From NCBI GenBank assembly GCA_023489235.1, contig JAMDDE010000003.1, positions 22,555 through 86,070 on the forward strand: 63,516 bases of DNA, read 5' to 3'. The notes beneath the pieces were generated by a model, which saw nothing but the letters and a program-made list of their open reading frames with translations, had not been told where the DNA came from and made no database searches. The position numbers and the translations under genes were made by a program. The stretch is from Actinomycetota bacterium. GTDB lineage: Bacteria > Actinomycetota > Acidimicrobiia > Acidimicrobiales > JAMDDE01. Of this stretch, positions 53,332-62,118 are shown piece after piece (position 1 is the stretch's first letter; the number at the start of each line of letters is the position of its first letter).

Positions 53332-54663
53332 CTACGCGATCAGGCGTGGGGAGCGTCCCCGTATTCTTGTTGTTTGACGAGTTTCCCATTTAACTCCGGA
53401 ATGCAGCAAAAGGCCTACGCGATAGTTGTCGAAGTTCCGAAATCCATGGCCTATTCTGCGGATTTTCTCAGTGATGAGGTTCTGGGCCTCAAGCGGTCCA
53501 GTTGAGATTTAGGTCACATGGAAGTTGAGGATCTGTTCCTCCCAGCGAGAGATAGTCCTCGATAAGCGGTGAGCTCAACTACGTCTGCTTGAGCTCGTAG
53601 CTGTAAAACTCTTGGAGTCGGGAATATGCCTTTGTCAGGGTTTCTGCGACCTACACCTCATAGAGGAGTTTCTTGGCCAAGATACAAGCTGCTACCTCTC
53701 CGTCTGGATCCCCTTTTACAAGACAGGCGAGGAGCTTTCCAACTTGGCGCTCGGTTAATCGCTCCCACCCCCTTAACATAAGACGTCTGGTGCGATAAAG
53801 GGGGTCAAGCTTGCGCCCCCGGTGGCCCAGTACGGACTGGCTGGAGCTTGTTAAGCGACATTATCCACCATGGCTTGGTAAGCCTTAGCGCGTGGAAGTG
53901 GTCCACGGTAACGGTGACGTCGGGGAGGACTCCAAGGATGCCTCGGAGGTACCCAATATGGGGATCTATGGCCACTGCCTCGATCCGCTGGCGCCAGGCA
54001 GGGGGTCTCTCGGTAAGCCAGGAGGCAACCTCGTCTGCGGTTCTTCCTCTCATGACATCGAGGAGCTCTCCGGTGGCGATGTCGAGGAAAATTCTGGCAT
54101 AGAGGCTGTGGTGGTGCTTGCTGGCAGAGGCCACCTTGTGGCTGTCGATGCCTAGGGCACTTATCCCCTGGATGCGCCCTTAATCATCTACTAGGGGCTT
54201 TCCGTGACGTCGCACACATTCCATGGCACATGCCCAGCTGACCCCGAACTCTTTGGCCACCTGGGCGATACTGTGGCCATCCTCGCCCACTCTGCGACAG
54301 ATCTCCTTCGCTGCCCTGGCGGTGAGGGACCCTTCTACCTCGGGTGCTCCTCGGTGAAGCTCTTGGCCCCACAGTCAAGGTTCCTACAGATCCACCGGCG
54401 CTTTTTCCACACAAGGCGTACTGGCGCTCTACCAAAGGGCAGGTCTCTTATCTGGACTTCGCTTCTACCATGCGCAGTGCCTTGACTTCGAAGCTAGGAC
54501 AGCTGGCCTCATCGGCACTCGTCTCCAGAAGTATCCACACCTCACCGTCCTCTTTTGTCTGGGATAACACGAGAAATCCCCCCATGCCAAGCAGTGCGGT
54601 TGGGTCTTCACTATGGTAACTTATGCCCTGCGTCCTTTCGTTTCTCGTTGCTCGTAACAACAA
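53332..54663 (-). pseudogene. ISL3-family transposase, decayed remnant
   Basis: An almost full-length but broken ISL3 transposase. Recognisable parts, in order: LLGMGGFLVLSQTKEDGE (about 54580), the zinc-ribbon segment VWKKRRWICRNLDCGAKS (about 54400), a helix-turn-helix stretch (IAQVAKEFGVSWACAME), an in-frame TAA at 54180-54182, the DDE core LGIDSHKVASASKHHHSLY and VDHFHALRLT (53805-54170), and the C-terminus IRRIGHGFRNFDNYR ending in RGRSPRLIA at 53332. Several frameshifts and stops lie between the parts. Terminal inverted repeats were not found. Confidence 0.85.
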
Positions 54664-54672
54664 GAATTGGGG

Positions 54673-54984
54673 ATGCAGGGCCCCCTAGTGGTGGATACCT
54701 ATGAGCGCGTCACCGATCTAGCGCCTACCCACGCCGGAACGCGAAGAGCCACATTAGCCGAATCCACTGGAGTATCTGTTCTTAACAATGAGCTATATCC
54801 GGTTGATATTCCAGAATCATCCACTAAGTTTGGAGAACTTATCTCTCTTACCAAACAAGAGGTATTCAACACTTGTACGATCCTTTGGAGTGCAGAATTG
54901 TTATTACGTATGCATAGGCATGATAAAGAGGCAGATGATTTACTAAGCGTATTCGAACTCATAGAGGGGAGGCTAATCTCTTGA
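54673..54984 (+). CDS. Hypothetical protein next to the IS remnant, possibly truncated
   Basis: About 103 residues. The second half is a plausible folded helical domain (ESTGVSVLNNELYPVDIPES, then TCTILWSAELLLRMHR). The first 25 residues lie at the junction with the decayed ISL3 element, so the gene may have lost its true start. It is AT-richer than its neighbours. I do not recognise the family, and it could be a remnant. Confidence 0.4.
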   Translation: MQGPLVVDTYERVTDLAPTHAGTRRATLAESTGVSVLNNELYPVDIPESSTKFGELISLTKQEVFNTCTILWSAELLLRMHRHDKEADDLLSVFELIEGRLIS

Positions 54985-55136
54985 ATTTTATCAAGCTTAA
55001 TTTTCCTAATTTCATCTATTTGTAATAAGCTTAATATGTAGAATTGGTTTATAAGTAAGATTAAAATAATATACAATAAATTTGATAAGCAAAGCGGTAA
55101 CGAGCAAAGTGGGGGCTTGTACTTTTGTTTGCATAT

Positions 55137-55150
55137 TATGTATTTACATA
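55137..55150. promoter_or_regulatory. Candidate operator palindrome upstream of fds
   Basis: TATGTA-TT-TACATA is a perfect 6-2-6 inverted repeat 113 bases before the fds start. Its core is almost the same as the ATGTA-TTT-TACAT palindrome in front of padR (20267-20279), with one base less spacing. A shared regulator is possible but not shown. Confidence 0.4.
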
Positions 55151-55200
55151 CAATCTTAGTGCAGCCCCTATCTTTGCGCTTTCTAGGATACAGTATTGTA

Positions 55201-55245
55201 CAACTCGACTTTCTCCGATAATCTCAGAGTATCGGGATTGAGTTG
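55201..55245 (+). promoter_or_regulatory. Nested hairpin in the fds leader
   Basis: CAACTC (55201-55206) can pair with GAGTTG (55240-55245), enclosing CCGATA (55215-55220) paired with TATCGG (55230-55235) and a nine-base loop. It ends seven bases before the GGGGGGAGAG ribosome binding site, so it could act as an RNA control element or a protein-binding dyad. It does not match a molybdenum-cofactor riboswitch that I can recognise. Confidence 0.35.
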
Positions 55246-55262
55246 CGGCCAGGGGGGAGAGT

Positions 55263-57455
55263 TTGGTAAAGCGAAATAACTCCAATGCATACCTGAATCA
55301 ACAGCTAGCCGAGATCGTTAATCGATATCCCCAAAAAGAGAGTCAATTACTCCCCTTACTTCAAGATGTCCAAAGAGAGTTTGGTTATATTGACGATCCA
55401 GCCATCGAGCTCATTGCCAATCATCTGAACATTTCTCAAGCTGAGGTGTTCGGTGTCATTACCTTCTACAATGACTTTCGTAGAGAGCCTGGAGGGGACT
55501 GTCGCGTACGAATATGTCGAGCTGAAGCTTGCCAATCCATGGGTGCCGAGACCTTGATAACCCATGCCAAAGCCACACTGGGCTTAGAGTTCGGGGAGAC
55601 GACCTCAGATGGACGAATTAGTCTGGATCAGGTATTTTGCCTTGGCAATTGCGCTTTGGCCCCAACGGTGATGATAGATGGGCGAGTGATTGGCAGAGTG
55701 GATCCGGAACGCTTCGATCACTTGCTAGCACGTCTGTCACGGCAACCATCGATACCAGGGAATCTCCGCTCTAGAACACCAGATGGCCTTGACCGATACT
55801 TGTCACAGCTTTCAGCTTCGGTAAGTAGCAAGATTGCTGTTCTGACGGAGCTTGCCATTAGATCAGGGAGTGAATCTTCAGAGCCGATCGAGGTGTTCAT
55901 CCCATCTGACAGCGCCGCGTGTTCAATGGGCGCTGACGAGGTAGCTACAGCTATCGAGAAGTTAGCTTCAGCTACGGGAGAAAACGTAAAGATCGTACGC
56001 ACTGGATCACGAGGAATGCTATGGCTCGAGCCATTGGTCGAAGTCATGACAGAAGCAGGTCGCATTGCTTATGGGCCAGTTGCTGTAAGTGATGTTCCCA
56101 CTTTACTGAGCTCCGGATTTCTTGAAGGTGCTCGAAACCATCGACTCTGCTTGGGCTCACCGGATGAGCTTCCATTCCTGGCCAACCAGACCCGCATCAG
56201 CTTTGGTCGGGTGGGAGTGAACGATCCGTTGTCATTCGAAGAGTTTGCAGCACACGGTGGTCTGACAGGGCTCACATCTGCCCTGGAGATGAGCCAGGAG
56301 GATATAGTCACCGAGATAACCAAGTCAGGCCTCCGAGGGCGCGGGGGTGCTGGTTTCCCAACAGGGATCAAATGGAAGACGGTGCTCGATGTGTCTTCAC
56401 AGTTCAAGTACGTGTGCTGCAATGCTGACGAAGGGGATAGCGGGACATACGCCGATCGCATGCTCATGGAGGGAGATCCGCTCTTGCTAATCGAGGGCAT
56501 GGTGATCGCCGGCATAGCTGTTGGGGCGGAGAAGGGATTCGTCTACATCCGTTCGGAGTACCCCCGTGCAGTGTCAATGATGAAATCAGCTGTCCAGGTA
56601 GCTTATGAGGCAGGTTTGTTGGGAGATTCCGTGCTTGGCTCCTCGTTCTCCTTCGATCTGGAGATCCGGGTTGGCTCAGGTTCCTACGTATGCGGAGAAG
56701 AAACAGCTATGTTGGAGAGCATCGAGGGGCGACGAGGGATGGTGCGCACCAAGCCCCCAGTACCAGCGGTGCAAGGTCTTTTTGGTTGTCCAACGGTAGT
56801 CAACAATGTGCTCTCATTGGCTGCAGTACCTTGGATCATCGCCAATGGTCACGAGGCCTATCGCGACCTTGGAACGGAGCGTTCGTCTGGAACGCAAGTC
56901 TTCCAGTTATCGGGCAATGTACGACATGGAGGGATCGTGGAGATTCCCTTTGGTATCACCCTTGGGGAGCTGGTCGAGGGTTACGGTAACGGTACGGCTA
57001 GTGGTCGACCAATTGGTGCAGTTCAAATTGGTGGGCCACTGGGTGCTTACCTCCCGCCGAGCAAGTTCGATCTACCCATGGACTACGAGTCGTTGGTTGC
57101 TGCTGGTGGCATGCTCGGCCATGGAGGTCTCGTGGTTTTCGACGATACGGTAGAGCTGGGAAGGATGGCTCGCTTTGCCATGGAGTTCTGCGCTGAAGAG
57201 TCGTGTGGTAAGTGCACTCCGTGCAGAGTTGGATCCGTGCGCGGAATGGAGGTCCTGGACCGGATCGGCAGAGGAGAAGATCAAGAGGCCAACTTTGCTC
57301 TGCTGGATGATCTCTGCGAAACGATGGCGGAGGCTTCGCTTTGTGCCATGGGGGCACTGACTCCTATGCCAATAAAAAGTATCCTCAGGTACTTTCCAGA
57401 AAGTTTACATAACGGGGCTTCCAGGGACGGGGCTTCAAGAGGAGATCTTGGGTGA
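55263..57455 (+). CDS. fdsGB: NAD+-dependent formate dehydrogenase, fused gamma (FdsG) and beta (FdsB) subunits
   Basis: A single 730-residue protein equals two usual subunits. Residues 1 to about 160 are the NuoE/FdsG-like [2Fe-2S] thioredoxin-fold domain, with Cys at 85, 90, 126 and 130 (RICRAEACQSMG; VFCLGNCALAP). Residues from about 210 are FdsB-like: a second thioredoxin-like segment (TGSRGMLWLEPLVEV), the FMN/NADH domain GLRGRGGAGFPTGIKW near 355, and the [4Fe-4S] motif ESCGKCTPCRVG near 645. The linker of about 45 residues is Ser/Arg-rich. FMN here would pass electrons to NAD+. Start TTG follows a strong GGGGGGAG site; the stop overlaps the next gene. Confidence 0.9.
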   Translation: MVKRNNSNAYLNQQLAEIVNRYPQKESQLLPLLQDVQREFGYIDDPAIELIANHLNISQAEVFGVITFYNDFRREPGGDCRVRICRAEACQSMGAETLITHAKATLGLEFGETTSDGRISLDQVFCLGNCALAPTVMIDGRVIGRVDPERFDHLLARLSRQPSIPGNLRSRTPDGLDRYLSQLSASVSSKIAVLTELAIRSGSESSEPIEVFIPSDSAACSMGADEVATAIEKLASATGENVKIVRTGSRGMLWLEPLVEVMTEAGRIAYGPVAVSDVPTLLSSGFLEGARNHRLCLGSPDELPFLANQTRISFGRVGVNDPLSFEEFAAHGGLTGLTSALEMSQEDIVTEITKSGLRGRGGAGFPTGIKWKTVLDVSSQFKYVCCNADEGDSGTYADRMLMEGDPLLLIEGMVIAGIAVGAEKGFVYIRSEYPRAVSMMKSAVQVAYEAGLLGDSVLGSSFSFDLEIRVGSGSYVCGEETAMLESIEGRRGMVRTKPPVPAVQGLFGCPTVVNNVLSLAAVPWIIANGHEAYRDLGTERSSGTQVFQLSGNVRHGGIVEIPFGITLGELVEGYGNGTASGRPIGAVQIGGPLGAYLPPSKFDLPMDYESLVAAGGMLGHGGLVVFDDTVELGRMARFAMEFCAEESCGKCTPCRVGSVRGMEVLDRIGRGEDQEANFALLDDLCETMAEASLCAMGALTPMPIKSILRYFPESLHNGASRDGASRGDLG

Positions 57456-60400
57456 TGACCAAGGGTGGGGACCGCAAAGCAGTGATGACAAGAGTGGGGG
57501 GACTATGGAAAGAAATAGATCTAGCTACTCCAGCGCCTGAGTCACATTTCGGTGAGCCATTGGAAGATGTTGCTGTAGAGATAGATGGGATATCTGTCGT
57601 TGTTGCTCAAGGTACCTCTGTTCTAAGAGCTGCAGCTCTGGCAGGTATTGATATCCCCAGGCTATGCGCTACGGATACCCTAAGGGCCTTTGGCTCTTGT
57701 CGACTGTGCCTCGTAGAGATCGAGGGCCTGTCGGGTACTCCAGCATCCTGTACAACTCCGGTTCGTCCTGGCATGAAGGTTAAGACGCAGACCGCTCGGC
57801 TTGCTCGACTCAGACGCCAAGTCATGGAACTGTACATCTCTGACCACCCCCTTGACTGTTTGACCTGTGCCGCCAATGGCGACTGTGAGCTGCAGAGAGT
57901 TGCTGGTTCCGTTGGTCTTCGGGAGGTCCGCTATGGCTATGCAGGAGCTAATCACCTTGGCGATGAGAGAGATGAATCAAATCCATACTTCACCTTTGAT
58001 CCGAGCAAGTGCATAGTTTGTTCTCGTTGTATCCGCGCTTGCGAGGAGATACAGGGCAGTTTTGCCCTTGCACTCAAGGACAGGGGCTTTGCCTCGAGAG
58101 TTTCTCCAGGTCCGAAAGGGAAATTCTTCGACTCTGAATGTGTTTCCTGTGGTGCTTGCGTGCAGACTTGTCCAACTGGTTCCCTCGAAGAAAAATCAGT
58201 GATTGAACTCGGGATACCTCAGAGGACAGTGGTTACGACCTGTGGCTACTGCGGCGTAGGTTGTTCGTTCAAGGCTGAGCTCAAAGGAGATGAGCTCGTA
58301 CGAATGGTCCCCTACAAAGATGGTGCTGCCAACAATGGTCACTCCTGTGTTAAGGGTCGTTTTGCATGGGGATATGTCAACCATAAAGACAGAGTCCTTA
58401 AACCGGCCATACGAGAGAACATCACCGATCCATGGCAGGAGGTTTCTTTCGAAGAGGCCATCGAATTTACAGCCAAACGATTACTGGATATCCAGGGGCG
58501 TTATGGTGTGGGTTCCATTGGTGGTATTACCTCTTCTCGGTGCACGAATGAGGAGGTATACGTTGTACAGAAATTAGTACGAGCGGCATTTGGCAACAAC
58601 AATGTGGATACTTGCGCCCGAGTATGCCACTCCCCTACAGGATTTGGACTTAAACAAAGCTTTGGCACCTCGGCTGGGACTCAAGATTTCGCCTCGGTTG
58701 AATATGCCGATCTGATCATGGTTATAGGTGCCAACCCAACGGAAGCTCACCCCGTATTTGCTTCTAGGATAAAGCGGAGATTACGCAGCGGAGCGAGGTT
58801 GATCGTGGTAGATCCTCGAACTACTGATCTAGTGAGAAGTCCTCACATCCAAGCTAGCTGCCATCTACAGCTTCGTCCGGGGAGCAATGTGGCTCTTGTC
58901 AACTCGATGGCACATGTTGTAGTCACCGAAGGGCTTGTAGATAAGACGTTCATAGAAGAGCGTTGCGACTGGGACGACTTCGTCAAGTGGAGACAGTTCA
59001 TAACCTCTGATGAGTACAGTCCAGAGGTCACTGAAGCAATTACAGGGGTGCCTGCTGATCAGGTTCGCGAGGCAGCTAGATTGTACGCTACTGCAACCAA
59101 TAGTGCCATCTACTATGGCTTAGGAGTCACTGAGCATAGCCAGGGGTCTACTACGGTCATCGGATTGGCCAATTTGGCTATGGCTACGGGAAATATAGGA
59201 AGGGCAGGAGTAGGCGTTAATCCTCTTAGGGGCCAGAACAATGTTCAAGGATCAAGCGACATGGGATCTTTCCCGCACGAATTCCCTGGTTACCGTCATG
59301 TTGGTGATGAGGCTGTCCGGAGTGTTTTCGAGAGAGCATGGGGACGTGAGCTTGATCCTGAGCCCGGGCTGCGGATTCCGAACATGTTCGATGCTGCTCT
59401 CGAAGGGAGTTTCAAAGCTCTGTTCATCCAAGGAGAGGATCTCGCTCAGTCCGATCCCAACTCTCACCATGTGAGGGAGGCTCTAGCCAGTTTGGAGCTG
59501 TGCGTAGTTCAAGATCTTTTCCTGAATGAGACGTCGGCTTTTGCACATGTATTTTTGCCTGGAACTTCTTTCCTGGAGAAAGACGGTACGTTCACCAATG
59601 CCGAACGTCGTATCAACAGGGTCAGGCCAGTGATGCCGCCCAGGAGTGGTAAGCATGAGTGGGAGATTGTCTGTGAGCTGGCCACCGCTATGGGTTACCC
59701 TATGCGCTACGATGACGCAAGTCAGATAATGGATGAGATCGCTGCACTGACACCTAGTTTTGCAGGAGTCTCCTTCGCCAAGCTAGACGAGCTCGGTAGT
59801 TTGCAGTGGCCGTGCAACGATGCGGCACCAAAAGGAACACCGATCATGCATGTGAATGGGTTTGTGCGGGGTAAAGGTAAGTTCGTAGAAACTCCCTTTG
59901 TTCCCACTGAGGAGCGTACAACCAAAGCAGCTGAGGGGCATCCCCTACTGCTGACCACAGGACGTACCCTTGTTCAATATAACGTGGGGACCCAGACCCG
60001 TCGAACTGAAAACATACGCTGGTATCCTGAGGACGTCCTCCAAATCAATCCTCTTGATGCAGCAGAGCGCGGGGTGAAAGATGGAGACTTGGTACTCGTA
60101 GAGAGTAGGATAAACAAGACTCGTCTTCGTGCACAGTGTACTGAGAGGGTTCCTCCTGGAGTAGTTTATACTACTTTTCATCACCCGGTAACCAACACCA
60201 ACTCGTTGACTACAGAGCTATCGGACTGGGCAACCAACTGTCCTGAGTACAAAGTCACTGCGGTGAGAGTAGTAAAGGTGAGTTCATCCGAACCTATAGC
60301 TGTTCCTACACCTGCTGAGCTCATGCTTGGGCGACAGGAGAGAGTGCCGAGAGGAAGCATCGATGCAAGTGCAAGTCTTAGTACAAGCCGTCCAGACATT

Positions 60401-60628
60401 GTGAGGATGGCCAATCAAATTGCCGCCAATTTCCAGCACTATCCATTCGATAAGGCTGTGGAGGCAGTAAGGGATCACTTGAAAATGTTCTGGGCCCCTT
60501 CAATGCGATCCATTCTTCTCGGTATTCTGGGTGAACTGAATGAACAAGAACTGAATGCACAAGGCATTGCTCCACTCGTGATTGCTGCCGGAAAGAAGTT
60601 GCGCAGCGAGCATCGTGATCTTGGATGA
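57452..60628 (+). CDS. fdsAD: NAD+-dependent formate dehydrogenase, fused alpha (FdsA) and delta (FdsD) subunits
   Basis: A 1058-residue molybdo/tungsto-enzyme oxidising formate to CO2. Order: plant-type [2Fe-2S] domain (AFGSCRLCLVEI near 90), HPLDCLTCAANGDCELQ near 132, two ferredoxin clusters (CIVCSRCIRACEE near 188; CVSCGACVQTCPTGSL near 230), the bis-MGD domain with its own [4Fe-4S] (TTCGYCGVGC near 265), and the active-site Cys in ARVCHSPTGFG near 393, so no selenocysteine. From about residue 979 the sequence (RMANQIAANFQHYPFDKA, then HLKMFWAPSMR) matches FdsD, normally a separate small delta subunit. GTG at 57452 or ATG at 57455 overlaps the upstream stop. FdhD/FdsC was not found nearby. 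Confidence 0.9.
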   Translation: MMTKGGDRKAVMTRVGGLWKEIDLATPAPESHFGEPLEDVAVEIDGISVVVAQGTSVLRAAALAGIDIPRLCATDTLRAFGSCRLCLVEIEGLSGTPASCTTPVRPGMKVKTQTARLARLRRQVMELYISDHPLDCLTCAANGDCELQRVAGSVGLREVRYGYAGANHLGDERDESNPYFTFDPSKCIVCSRCIRACEEIQGSFALALKDRGFASRVSPGPKGKFFDSECVSCGACVQTCPTGSLEEKSVIELGIPQRTVVTTCGYCGVGCSFKAELKGDELVRMVPYKDGAANNGHSCVKGRFAWGYVNHKDRVLKPAIRENITDPWQEVSFEEAIEFTAKRLLDIQGRYGVGSIGGITSSRCTNEEVYVVQKLVRAAFGNNNVDTCARVCHSPTGFGLKQSFGTSAGTQDFASVEYADLIMVIGANPTEAHPVFASRIKRRLRSGARLIVVDPRTTDLVRSPHIQASCHLQLRPGSNVALVNSMAHVVVTEGLVDKTFIEERCDWDDFVKWRQFITSDEYSPEVTEAITGVPADQVREAARLYATATNSAIYYGLGVTEHSQGSTTVIGLANLAMATGNIGRAGVGVNPLRGQNNVQGSSDMGSFPHEFPGYRHVGDEAVRSVFERAWGRELDPEPGLRIPNMFDAALEGSFKALFIQGEDLAQSDPNSHHVREALASLELCVVQDLFLNETSAFAHVFLPGTSFLEKDGTFTNAERRINRVRPVMPPRSGKHEWEIVCELATAMGYPMRYDDASQIMDEIAALTPSFAGVSFAKLDELGSLQWPCNDAAPKGTPIMHVNGFVRGKGKFVETPFVPTEERTTKAAEGHPLLLTTGRTLVQYNVGTQTRRTENIRWYPEDVLQINPLDAAERGVKDGDLVLVESRINKTRLRAQCTERVPPGVVYTTFHHPVTNTNSLTTELSDWATNCPEYKVTAVRVVKVSSSEPIAVPTPAELMLGRQERVPRGSIDASASLSTSRPDIVRMANQIAANFQHYPFDKAVEAVRDHLKMFWAPSMRSILLGILGELNEQELNAQGIAPLVIAAGKKLRSEHRDLG

Positions 60629-60657
60629 TTCAATGCATGTCTCATATTACGTTGTAG

Positions 60658-62118
60658 TTATTCCTGGCGGTATCCGCAGTTGCGGTATCTGTAATAGCGG
60701 TATTTGTAGCTGTTTAGTGCAGGACTCCATCTGATCACGGCAATTGCAGTGCTCATCAACCATAGTGAAAGTGTTGCGATATCGGCTACTTTTCCTAGAC
60801 CCCTTATCCCACTCGACATAGTGATATGCCCGATAATGGAAGTGCCCAGAGCGTAAACTCCCATCGAGAAAGTAGGAGGCCAAGGTGGAGGCTCATACTG
60901 TTCATCCGGGGAGTTGCTAGCCAAGTCGATTTCACTTGAATGGTTCAAATGATTTGGATGATTAAAGTCGTTAGGTATTGCAGCAATGCGCATCTTGCCC
61001 AGCAAGCTGATAATTAGCGACTGTGAAGTGTTCAGTATTTTCTTACCTATCCAGACGCTGCTGACCAACAGAATAGGTATCATGATTAGGCTGGCTATAC
61101 ACCATATACCAATGCTTGTATCTGTACTGATACGAATCAGGATGGAGTTAATCCCCAACCAGCGAATAGCATCGATATGATTGACATTTGGGGCGGTATG
61201 CAAAGAGGTAGTAAGCAAAGATCCTCCTGTTCCCGCAGCTAGTCCACCACAACCTGCAACAATCCACCAGGAAGAAAGAGGGCGCCGAGGGAGGCCAGAA
61301 CGCGTGATGCGCAAGGTGGATATCGCTAACAAGTACAGGTATCCCAATACGCCTAGCAACCAGAGCAAGAAAGCGAGAGTAGCCACTTCTGGATGAGCTG
61401 ATTTCAATGCTCTTTTGGCGATAGTCGATAGTCCAAGAGCAATGGATAGCAATGCTGCTGGAGCGAGAAACCATTTACCGTTTGCCCTATGTGCTGTCTC
61501 GTCTGGCTCGGTCGTTGGCGTGGATCTCTCGTTATCTCTGGGTTCGTCGTTGAGTCCCGCTCTCGCATCCCTTGGAATGAGTTTGTCTGATGCCTCGGAG
61601 GATATGGCTATACGGTTGTCAATAGTATTAGAAGATTTAGGATGGTACAGCCAACGACCAAGCGGTATGACTGCCATCTCTATCACAGTGACCAACGAGG
61701 CGGCACTTAGAGCAGTAATAGCGCCTACGGTGCTTATATGCAAAGAGATCAATCCTATGGAGATCACAGCCAATCCTATTGGGATCGTGAAAAGTCCAAA
61801 CCGGGCGTGACGTGGGCCTAGAGAGGCTGATACAAAGCCGTATTTACCCCCTATAGGCCAGTGGTCTTTGGCTCTTGAGAACCAAGTTAGGTTAAATGGT
61901 CGGTATTTGAGTAGAACTGCCCATCCCCCAGCCAATGCGAGTACGACAGTTTGAGTGAGCGCAAGGGCCAGAAGTGGAATGGCTAGAGGTGATAGTGATC
62001 CTGCGCTGGCACGGCTGGCCGCTGCTGTTGTCGCCATGATGGCAGCGAAAGGCATTGGCTCTCTCGCCCTGTAGTTACGTGCGTGCTTTGTTGATGCAGT
62101 GACACTGCTCCTGTTCAA
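60658..62118 (-). CDS. TDT/SLAC1-family anion transporter
   Basis: Membrane protein of up to 486 residues with about ten helices, resembling tellurite-resistance/C4-dicarboxylate (TDT, SLAC1-like) carriers: MPFAAIMATTAAASRA before the first helix and PPWPPTFSMGVYALGT in a late helix. Two hydrophilic loops (about residues 165-220 and 385-415, rich in Asn, Asp and Pro) are long for the family. The C-terminus is a short Tyr/Arg-rich repeat (YKYRYYRYR) encoded by three near 15-base tandem repeats at about 60663-60707. The TTG at 62118 or the ATG at 62055 could be the start. Its place beside formate dehydrogenase suggests a small organic anion such as formate (inference). Confidence 0.72.
   Translation of the reverse strand: MNRSSVTASTKHARNYRAREPMPFAAIMATTAAASRASAGSLSPLAIPLLALALTQTVVLALAGGWAVLLKYRPFNLTWFSRAKDHWPIGGKYGFVSASLGPRHARFGLFTIPIGLAVISIGLISLHISTVGAITALSAASLVTVIEMAVIPLGRWLYHPKSSNTIDNRIAISSEASDKLIPRDARAGLNDEPRDNERSTPTTEPDETAHRANGKWFLAPAALLSIALGLSTIAKRALKSAHPEVATLAFLLWLLGVLGYLYLLAISTLRITRSGLPRRPLSSWWIVAGCGGLAAGTGGSLLTTSLHTAPNVNHIDAIRWLGINSILIRISTDTSIGIWCIASLIMIPILLVSSVWIGKKILNTSQSLIISLLGKMRIAAIPNDFNHPNHLNHSSEIDLASNSPDEQYEPPPWPPTFSMGVYALGTSIIGHITMSSGIRGLGKVADIATLSLWLMSTAIAVIRWSPALNSYKYRYYRYRNCGYRQE

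Larger units (their letters stand above)
54985..55262. other. Upstream region of the formate dehydrogenase operon
   Basis: AT-rich, with no supported gene. Contains a 14-base palindrome at 55137-55150 and a nested hairpin at 55201-55245 just before the ribosome binding site. The sequence agcaaag is repeated near 55088 and 55102. It is the likely promoter and regulatory region of the fds operon. Confidence 0.45.

Noticed and set aside
54699..55076. Minus-strand 125-residue open frame downstream of the IS remnant
   Set aside because: Antisense to the orphan plus-strand frame, with an Ile/Leu-rich N-terminus arising from AT-rich DNA and no ribosome binding site.
58600..58650. Selenocysteine in the formate dehydrogenase active site
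   Set aside because: The active-site codon encodes Cys (ARVCHSP), and no in-frame TGA is present.
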